Positions 57,640 through 64,000 of a stretch of 64,000 nucleotides of DNA are shown piece by piece. Below the pieces are notes generated by a model, which was not told the DNA's origin, did no database searches, and saw only the letters and a program-made list of their open reading frames with translations. The position numbers and the translations under genes were made by a program. Origin of the DNA: Aurantiochytrium sp. KH105 (Eukaryota > Sar > Bigyra > Thraustochytrida > Thraustochytriidae); assembly GCA_003116975.1 (NCBI GenBank), contig BGKB01000018.1, positions 186,001 through 250,000 on the forward strand, given 5' to 3'. Positions within the stretch are counted from its first letter, which is position 1. Every line of letters starts with the position of its first letter.

Positions 57640-59202
57640 TCAAGTCGTTGTTAGGTGGGCGATTGCGAAGAAGCCGACATCATCAGTATGATTGCCGTCC
57701 TGCAGCGCGTCATTCTCTTCCATGTGGTGTCCACGCTGGTCGATCCCGATCGCAAAAGCTTGCGCAGAAACGTCAGCTGCGCCACGCTCAATATCAACAT
57801 ATAGCGCAAGAAGGGCAGCTAGCCAATAAAAGGGCACGAGCGCAAGTAAAGACCATCGCAATCCAGTAATGTGCTCGTTGACGACAGCAAAGAGAAAAGG
57901 AGGGATCCACGTCAATACGCGAGCACTTGCAGCCCATACATGGACGTATGAAAAATCTGGGCCTCCAGGGGCGAGAACCTCGAGAAGCTCTTCCTGTGCT
58001 GCCTGCAAAGCCCCCCAAAGGGTTCCCCAGAGGACAGCTAAAAGAGCCACCGAACCGATTGCCTGGGTGCTCAAAGATACTTCCAAGGCAAACATGCCCG
58101 ATAATGCTGCAAAAACACCACCAGATGCCACGCATGCCCCAAGATAGATGCGCAGCGGCGAGAATCCACGTCTTGCGAGTACTTGGACGAGGAGCGAACC
58201 TGGCGCTGCTGTCGCAAGAACAGCAAAAATAGTCCCAGAGACTTGGAAAGCTGAAAAGTCTAGGTAAAAAACCAAGTACGAAGCTAACAACATCAACCCA
58301 CTTGTTTGTACTGCTGATGCAAAGCTCCACGAAATGCAAAATTTCCATAGATGTGGAAACTCTACGGCCATTCGCGCCGCGGATCCGGCAAAACCTCGAG
58401 TTCCACACGAAATTGACCTTGATCTCGATCGATCTGGCGCTGACCAGAGATTGCTGGACCGCTTGCGTGTCGTTCGCTCAATACCCCAAAACAACCAGAG
58501 CGCTACAGCAAGGATTGCCATTGCTGCCGCGAGTGAGCCCTGTTCGAACGCACTCAAGCCCCCTTGGAGAGACAGTGTGCCCACGAAAACAAGCAAAATG
58601 ACCTGTGTGCCGCAATGAACAAGATGAATGGCACCTGTTGATACGTGTGCTATCCTTCTTTCATTCTGCTGACGCTTGAGAACGAGCGCTGCCAGGCACA
58701 TTTCGACACATTCGCAACTTGTTAAAAGTGCCAAGAGAGCGCCAAAGAGTCCGAGCAGAGCACCGTTCGAGTGTAACAGTGGTTTTTGCACTTTGACAAA
58801 GCGCACTGAATCTCTGGGGTCACTTTCATCCGAGTCTTCGGAGAGTAATAAAAGTGCCTGGACTGCCAACGCGGCAAACGCAAAGCCAAGAGAAATGTTC
58901 AAGCCTAGTTTGGGTTTCCAGCACGCGCCAGCTCTTTTGTCGAGTATGGGAACTAGCGCCACACTCGCTATGCCTTGCGCCACAGAGAGCATGGGCAATA
59001 TCGAGCTTTCTTTGAATGCGCCCTCGAAGATTTTGTTGTTCGAGTCGGAGACGCTCATCGCAAACGCCATAGCCGCAACGCTTCCATAGAGCTTTGCATA
59101 TGCGGTGAGCGATCCAAGCGCTCCCGCGTAGCATATGTGTGCAGCGTTGAGCTCGTCGCTGCTTGCCTGACGCCATATTCCCGACCTGAGCAATAACTCC
59201 AT
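57640..59202 (-). CDS. UMF1/Atg22-like MFS transporter, diverged copy 3
   Basis: A 520-residue membrane protein that aligns over its length with copies 1 and 2, but weakly: FAMSVSDSNNKIFEGAFKES (versus ALSVSDCDGEIFSGAIKASS), LLSEDSDESDPRD, LSAFEQGSLAAAMAIL, LWKFCISWSFASAVQTSGLM, TAAPGSLLVQVLARR and VLTWIPPFLFAVVNEHITGL with LYVDIERG. The SDLTP/RRK loop and the PGGKE box are eroded (here PGGPDFSYVHV), so its transport properties may differ. About 11-12 membrane segments. The open frame begins at TTG 59238; ATG 59200-59202 (MELLLRSGIW) is used. It is convergent with the CMR1-like gene, 70 bp apart. Confidence 0.72.
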   Translation of the reverse strand: MELLLRSGIWRQASSDELNAAHICYAGALGSLTAYAKLYGSVAAMAFAMSVSDSNNKIFEGAFKESSILPMLSVAQGIASVALVPILDKRAGACWKPKLGLNISLGFAFAALAVQALLLLSEDSDESDPRDSVRFVKVQKPLLHSNGALLGLFGALLALLTSCECVEMCLAALVLKRQQNERRIAHVSTGAIHLVHCGTQVILLVFVGTLSLQGGLSAFEQGSLAAAMAILAVALWLFWGIERTTRKRSSNLWSAPDRSRSRSISCGTRGFAGSAARMAVEFPHLWKFCISWSFASAVQTSGLMLLASYLVFYLDFSAFQVSGTIFAVLATAAPGSLLVQVLARRGFSPLRIYLGACVASGGVFAALSGMFALEVSLSTQAIGSVALLAVLWGTLWGALQAAQEELLEVLAPGGPDFSYVHVWAASARVLTWIPPFLFAVVNEHITGLRWSLLALVPFYWLAALLALYVDIERGAADVSAQAFAIGIDQRGHHMEENDALQDGNHTDDVGFFAIAHLTTT

Positions 59203-59671
59203 CGTTTGCGATCTGCTGTGCCTCTCTGGCCCAAACAACCGCTATCATGGGCGCTGGAGAGTTGTGACTTTCCTCTTACTTGAAAGTTGTTCTTCACTCC
59301 GCCGGTTCAGACTCCCGATGTCTACTGCTGTCTAGGCCTTGGTCGGAGTGTCTACTTTTCGTAACTGCCCGAGCCGTGGGACAAGTTTTTCCTTGGGACA
59401 AATCGTCAAAGTAATGCCCACCGTCGACACCTCTACGACACCTCTACGCCACCTCTACTCCCCAACGAGGCCAGGCGAACTCATCGCCACCTCCTGGCGC
59501 ATTATTGCTTTTTAACGTCTAACCCCCCCCTCTCCCAGTCCCAACCCCCTGTTTCTCAAAACGACTTGCGTCCCCAGGGTCCTCGGGACGGACGAGCGAG
59601 CTAGCAAGATCATAGCAAGCAGCCCATAGGGTCGTGCTGTCAGACGTGCGAGCAGCCATTACTTCCTCGAG

Positions 59672-59726
59672 CATTCATTCATTTATTCATGCTTTCATTC
59701 AGTCAGTCAGTCAGTCAGTCAGTCAG
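59672..59726 (+). repeat. CATT and CAGT tetranucleotide array
   Basis: CATT units at the left, then seven CAGT units (59698-59726), about 470 bp upstream of the MICU1-like start. Confidence 0.85.
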
Positions 59727-59787
59727 GAGTCCCAAACGGCTGCCTACGCGCCTCGTAAAGAGAAGAAAAGACAAGCCCGTATGGTAT

Positions 59788-59795
59788 TAGGCCTA
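59788..59795. promoter_or_regulatory. TAGGCCTA palindrome upstream of MICU1-like gene
   Basis: Copy of the recurring octamer about 400 bp before the ATG at 60192. Function unknown. Confidence 0.2.
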
Positions 59796-60191
59796 TAGTG
59801 CTTGTAGAACCAGAAGTTCTAGGAGGCTCCGTAACGGGTAAACGATGTCTGCACTGTCTGCTTGCTTGCCAAAGCCTGTCTGGGATCTGACCGTGGTGGC
59901 GAGCGACCTGACCGGGACCAGCCTGCTGCTGCGCGCGAGTCAAGTCGCGAGCATGCTCTGGTCCGATGCATGGTGATCTTTTCCGGTTTCGAGAGACGTC
60001 TTGGGAACATCGGCGATGGCGGGGGCGCGTGGCGAGGAAACAGCTCCCAACAAGGACGGGTAGTACAGTGACGCACAGACACGCACATGCCTCGCAGAAT
60101 CCAAAGCCGAGGATACCGCGCGAGGATCCGAGACGCCGGCAGCCCCGGCGAAGGCGCCGGAGAGAGAGGCGCAGAGAGATAGACAGCCAGC

Positions 60192-61742
60192 ATGCGTGCG
60201 GCGGCGCGCGCCCTCGCCTCGACGCGGAGGGTCCGGCCCGGCCCCGGCGGGCCCGGCATGGCGGCCCTGGGCCTCGCGCTCGCGACGGCGTCGGCCGCTG
60301 CCTCTAGTACGGCAAAGCCTGCGGCGATGGAGACCTCGACGGAGAGCCCAGAAGCAGCACCGCAGGGACAGCAAAGCTCGTTCCGCGCGCGCGCTTTCGG
60401 GAGATACGAGAACCAGCTGAGGCGGCATGCTCCGCTCGAAAAGGTGTTCAATTATTTTGCGTCCGTACCCGCAGATCTCGCAGACCCAGAGGGCGCAGCA
60501 GAGGGCGAGATTGATCGCAACACGATGTTCATGACGCCGGAGGACTTTGTGAGGTCCATTGTGCCGTTCTGCGCCGGCGTCAATGAGGGACTTGTAGGCT
60601 CGGCCAACTTTCGCTTTAATCTTCAGCCGGCCTCAAGACTGGAACCCTCGCAAGATTTCATGGAGCGTTACAAGGCCGCATGCAAAAAGGTCATCGGCGC
60701 CAAGGATGCTACAGCGAATCGAGAAGCAACGCGCGCGGTGCGAGCTTTGCGTCGAGAGTGTGTTTTGCCTTTCGACAAGCATCTTGAGGTGCTCAAGGAA
60801 CTGGGCACGACCAACGCAGAGTTTTGGCGGCATGATCCCTTTGTGCAGCTTGTCGACGCCGATGGCGACGGACTCATCTCCTTCCGCGAATACCTCCTCT
60901 TTATGTCGCTCATCGATCTTCCGCGAGGACATCTTCATCTCATTTTCCGCCTCATGGACAAGTCTGGTAATGGTAAGCTCGACAAACTCGAATTCCTGCA
61001 GGCAATGCACTGGATCTGCCGTCAGTCCGCAGACAAAAACAACTTTGCCCAGCGTCAAGCTGGCTCCAAAGAAGATGACGAAGATGTTGAAGGTGGAAAG
61101 CACAGCTTTATGCAAAGCAAACTCTTCGCAGGCGGCCACGAAATCACCTTTGACGAGTTTGCGGCCTTCGTGGACTCGCTGCATGATTGCATTGCCGTTT
61201 TCAAGTTTGAGATCTTTGAGAGAAACCTTGAGGGTTTCTTGCGACCCTCTTCTTTTGTTCGATTTCTTGCTGCTGCGCATGCATCGGTGGAAACCGTACC
61301 CGCGTGCGAGGCTTTTGCCGCCAAGCTTGAAGCAGAGGAAGCAAAGATGTCACGCGCGGATCTTGAGAAGCAAGGAATCTCAAAGGAGGACTTTATGCAC
61401 TTTTCGCGCTTCACCTCAAGGCTCGACGACCTTGACCTGGCCATGAATCTTGTGCTCGACCTCAAAAACGAAAAAGAAGGACTCACTCGGCGGGCCTTTG
61501 AGGTGTGCGTACGAGCAGTCGCCTGTGAGCAGAAGGCGCTGCTTTCCTCGGCTATCATGGACCTCGTCTTCGATGTGATGGACCACGATCTCAGTGGCAC
61601 TGTCACCAAGGAAGAGATCATCCAGATTCTCCAGCCAAATACCAGTCGGGGAAGCATCGCCTCGGAGCGTCCTAGTCTGCCTTTGCTTTCATCCCTTTTC
61701 CACGCTATTGTTGAAATGCTAGGTCTTGCCAAGGACAAGTAA
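60192..61742 (+). CDS. MICU1: MICU1-like mitochondrial calcium uptake regulator
   Basis: A 516-residue EF-hand protein that gates the mitochondrial calcium uniporter from the intermembrane space. Arg/Ala-rich N-terminus (MRAAARALASTRRVRPG...) fits a mitochondrial presequence, with an Ala-rich possible membrane segment after it. Family-specific stretch: GRYENQLRRHAPLEKVFNYF and FMTPEDFVRSIVPF. EF-hand loops: DADGDGLISFRE (near 223), DKSGNGKLDKLE (near 257) and DHDLSGTVTKEE (near 465), each with acidic residues at positions 1 and 12 and glycine at 6. Human MICU1 has two canonical loops; three are present here. A polar insert (about 280-310) follows the second loop. ATG 60192 is the first of the frame. 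Its target, MCU, is not in the window. Confidence 0.9.
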   Translation: MRAAARALASTRRVRPGPGGPGMAALGLALATASAAASSTAKPAAMETSTESPEAAPQGQQSSFRARAFGRYENQLRRHAPLEKVFNYFASVPADLADPEGAAEGEIDRNTMFMTPEDFVRSIVPFCAGVNEGLVGSANFRFNLQPASRLEPSQDFMERYKAACKKVIGAKDATANREATRAVRALRRECVLPFDKHLEVLKELGTTNAEFWRHDPFVQLVDADGDGLISFREYLLFMSLIDLPRGHLHLIFRLMDKSGNGKLDKLEFLQAMHWICRQSADKNNFAQRQAGSKEDDEDVEGGKHSFMQSKLFAGGHEITFDEFAAFVDSLHDCIAVFKFEIFERNLEGFLRPSSFVRFLAAAHASVETVPACEAFAAKLEAEEAKMSRADLEKQGISKEDFMHFSRFTSRLDDLDLAMNLVLDLKNEKEGLTRRAFEVCVRAVACEQKALLSSAIMDLVFDVMDHDLSGTVTKEEIIQILQPNTSRGSIASERPSLPLLSSLFHAIVEMLGLAKDK

Positions 61743-61904
61743 CTGCTTCGTTTCTTTCTTTTTACAATCAAAGCAGAGAATCCAATCATCGGCTTATTCT
61801 TACATCTCTTTTATTTCTTGTTCCGAAAAGAATAAACCACAAAGTTGAGCAGAATCATGAAAAAGACAATTTCTCTCCCTCTCGCAGTAGACATCATCTC
61901 CGCC

Positions 61905-64000
61905 TCATCCTTCAGAGAGGCACTTGGGCAAAGGGATCTCCCGCATACTGTGCCAGAGCTCCCAGCAGCTCCCGGGACAGAGCGCCACCTTACACGCAAA
62001 ACACTGAAAGCGTGTCTTTCGACCCAAACGAGACTTGTGAGCCACCCCCTTTTCACAGCTTGCGCAGCATACGACGCATGTGAGACGCGCACATCGTCGG
62101 CCATCTTTGACCTTTTGATTGTTGATCACTGTTTGCACATGAGAGGGGTCCCCATTTAAACGATGCTGGACCGTCTGTTCGTCTGTATTTGCGTGCCGAA
62201 GAGCATTATATTTGCCCGTTTTACGTCTCACCGCCTTTGGTTTCATCGACGCGGGTCCTGCAAGCGGAAAGAAGCGTTTGAATGGCTCAGTGTGCAGCTC
62301 ATTCTTTAGCGACAACATAAAGTCGCGAAATCGAGTCGTTGCGGGAATCCTGTCATCGTATAAAAGAGCTGCAGAGCCGTCAGGACTCAACGCGAGCTCG
62401 TGCAGGCGAAATGCATTGAAAAAGGTCAGACTTAAGAGACGCTCCCACACGGTCGCCTCTGCAGGTTCGTGTCGACGCGTGCACTGCAAAAGAGTATCCA
62501 TGTTACTTCGACTGCGATTCCAAACGTTGGCGACAAGGGGAAGCAACCTCTTACAGGCTGGAGGCGTGCCATGCTCGAGGACATCCGATTCGTAAAGCTT
62601 CGAGAGACGAAGCCAAAGGTTCACAGTCCGAAGCTCCACTGCGTTTCCGTACACGGCGTTCCCATCCTGCGCTACTCTGGGCATACGAGGCTCGGCCTCG
62701 GTTGTGAAGCGCATAAAGCGCACTTGCAACTCTCTAAAATAGCCCTTCCACGCGGCACGTTGCGTCTCAGGGACACGCACAAGTACCCAAGCCAGCCGCC
62801 GGTTCTCCAATCCAGAGACATCGGGCGCGACCGAGGTTGCCGAGGCGCCGACGCCCTGGCCCTCTCCATACGATGAAGCCCGGGCGAGCAAGGCGTAGTC
62901 GACCCCGAGCACGGTCGCATCATGCACAAGACGAGCGCGGACTCCTGAATCCTCTACGACCTCGCGGAACGAAGGCGTCCCACATTCGCACTCGATCACG
63001 TCCAGCGCGCCCTCACCTGCATCCTCGCCAAGAGGTGCAGAGGCATCGACCACGAGAGTGGCAAGAAAGGTCTCATTGCCATTGCGGAGCGCCACAACGC
63101 CGTCCGGAGACGTTGCCAAAGACGGCTGGTCGCGACACACAACTAAACCGTAGCGTTGCGCAGAAACGATCTGCACTGAGGATAAACTCCCTAGGCTGAG
63201 CACAGGCAGCAGCTCGCTGCCCGAGCATTCCTGGTCGATCGATGACGAAAACCAACGGGGCACGACGGTCTGCAAGAAAGCGGTCTGCCTCTCAATTCCG
63301 TCGAGGCCCTCTTTACGCCTTTTCTTCGTCGCGCGCCCAGCATGATCGCTGACATTAGCGAGACCAAGCGCTGCCCTTGCCAACATGAGCTTATCGTAAA
63401 CTTCGTCGTCGCCAACCCAGGAATCGTGCTCGCTTTCTGCAAGAAAATGGACAACCGCAGGCGTGAACCGAAATAGGCGCGCGAGAAACCAGTCTTGCGT
63501 CAAGGAGCGTTGAGTCAATTTGTAAATGCGCAAATCCATCTCGTGGAAGCAGACGTCTTCCGCGGCTGTCCCGACAAATACCTGGCCTGCATGCTCGTCG
63601 CGCTTCACGCATCCCGGACTCGAAGCGTCCATGTTGCTGCCTGCAGTCTCCAGCACCCAAGTTTGATCCCCCCAGTCGCTTTTGGTGGTCTCATAGCGTG
63701 TAACGCGACCCTCAGCATTGTCGCCATGCCGCACCCAGCTCGCGAATATTTGCATTGCCTCATTTTTGGCCACCACACATGTACGTCTGCCTCGTCGGGA
63801 CATGGTGAGATGGTCGCTCTTAAACGGTGTCTCCGGCGAAACTTCTGCTTCTTGGACAGGGAATTTTGGTGACCACGGCACGACGCTGAGCCAGCTCACA
63901 TCGTAGCTGCTACCTAGCAAGAGTCGATTTGAGAATCTCGCGGCCTGCAAGAGTTCGACATTCTCTCTTTGGACTGCCATCGTCATGCTCGAGGTAGCGG
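61905..64000 (-). CDS. YqaJ-nuclease-like protein with piggyBac-like C-terminus (possibly incomplete at the edge)
   Basis: A 693-residue frame from ATG 63984-63986 that stays open to the window edge, so the true start may lie outside. The middle fits YqaJ/lambda-exonuclease-type nucleases: RSLTQDWFLARLFRFT (160-175, the RS.xWFxxRxFRxT motif), SGSELLPVLSLGSL, YGLVVCRDQPSLATSPDGVV (SPDG at 293-296) and VIECECGT (332-334), where the usual ExK reads ExE. The C-terminal part resembles piggyBac transposases around their third aspartate (NVWNRSRSNMDTLL, Asp497, then LTFFNAFRLHELAL) and ends in a Cys/His cluster (CVVCCASC, then FQCFACKVALCPGSCWELWH) like the piggyBac cysteine-rich domain. The first two catalytic aspartates of piggyBac are not apparent. 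It may be a mobile-element gene or a domesticated derivative. It is convergent with the MICU1-like gene. Confidence 0.55.
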   Translation of the reverse strand, partial: ATSSMTMAVQRENVELLQAARFSNRLLLGSSYDVSWLSVVPWSPKFPVQEAEVSPETPFKSDHLTMSRRGRRTCVVAKNEAMQIFASWVRHGDNAEGRVTRYETTKSDWGDQTWVLETAGSNMDASSPGCVKRDEHAGQVFVGTAAEDVCFHEMDLRIYKLTQRSLTQDWFLARLFRFTPAVVHFLAESEHDSWVGDDEVYDKLMLARAALGLANVSDHAGRATKKRRKEGLDGIERQTAFLQTVVPRWFSSSIDQECSGSELLPVLSLGSLSSVQIVSAQRYGLVVCRDQPSLATSPDGVVALRNGNETFLATLVVDASAPLGEDAGEGALDVIECECGTPSFREVVEDSGVRARLVHDATVLGVDYALLARASSYGEGQGVGASATSVAPDVSGLENRRLAWVLVRVPETQRAAWKGYFRELQVRFMRFTTEAEPRMPRVAQDGNAVYGNAVELRTVNLWLRLSKLYESDVLEHGTPPACKRLLPLVANVWNRSRSNMDTLLQCTRRHEPAEATVWERLLSLTFFNAFRLHELALSPDGSAALLYDDRIPATTRFRDFMLSLKNELHTEPFKRFFPLAGPASMKPKAVRRKTGKYNALRHANTDEQTVQHRLNGDPSHVQTVINNQKVKDGRRCARLTCVVCCASCEKGVAHKSRLGRKTRFQCFACKVALCPGSCWELWHSMREIPLPKCLSEG

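Larger units (their letters stand above)
59203..60191. other. Intergenic region between divergent genes
   Basis: Holds a CATT/CAGT repeat (59672-59726), a TAGGCCTA palindrome (59788-59795) and a GC-rich 5' flank of the MICU1-like gene. No gene recognised. Confidence 0.5.

Overview
The window is nuclear DNA of a unicellular eukaryote with compact, almost intronless genes. I infer a stramenopile, most likely a thraustochytrid (Labyrinthulomycetes). The grounds are long uninterrupted eukaryotic ORFs, GC-rich coding DNA, TAA/TAG/TGA all used as stops, polymerase III tRNA-His genes, and a mix of animal-like proteins (PAM, polycystin channel, MICU1, CABIN1) with protist-type ones. The species assignment is inference. 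Gene starts were set at the first plausible ATG; several long reading frames open with TTG or GTG and were shortened.

Left part (0-20 kb): a folylpolyglutamate/dihydrofolate synthase; a PX-domain protein with a polyglutamine tract; NUDC; a lysine-rich single-pass membrane protein; two tRNA-His(GTG) genes; a DED1/DDX3 RNA helicase; a bifunctional peptidylglycine alpha-amidating enzyme (PAM); and a 1529-residue polycystin-type cation channel with a cysteine-rich ectodomain. A gene-poor stretch of 3.9 kb (20.07-23.96 kb) follows.

Middle (24-45 kb): a 2070-residue HIR3/CABIN1 histone-chaperone subunit with an embedded Tudor-like module; a divergent pair (ankyrin-repeat protein and coiled-coil protein) with what looks like decayed coding DNA behind the coiled-coil gene; a PqiA-like membrane protein; a BMT5-like rRNA methyltransferase; a FAM32A homologue; a small secreted cysteine-rich protein, probably GPI-anchored; a spliced mL59-like mitoribosomal gene, which has the only intron I could model; and a C2H2/coiled-coil/TPR protein.

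Right part (45-64 kb): an expansion cluster with two adjacent seven-TM paralogues of no family I recognise and three UMF1/Atg22-like transporters (two divergent copies around a 4.2 kb gene-poor stretch and one diverged third copy), interrupted by a CMR1/WDR76 WD40 protein. After it come a MICU1 homologue with three canonical EF-hands and, at the edge, a YqaJ-nuclease-like protein with a piggyBac-like C-terminus, the best candidate for an unusual mobile or domesticated element.

The genes do not form a single pathway; as usual in eukaryotes they are independent neighbours. Recurring non-coding structure includes tetranucleotide microsatellites in many 5' flanks and a repeated palindromic octamer TAGGCCTA found only between genes.
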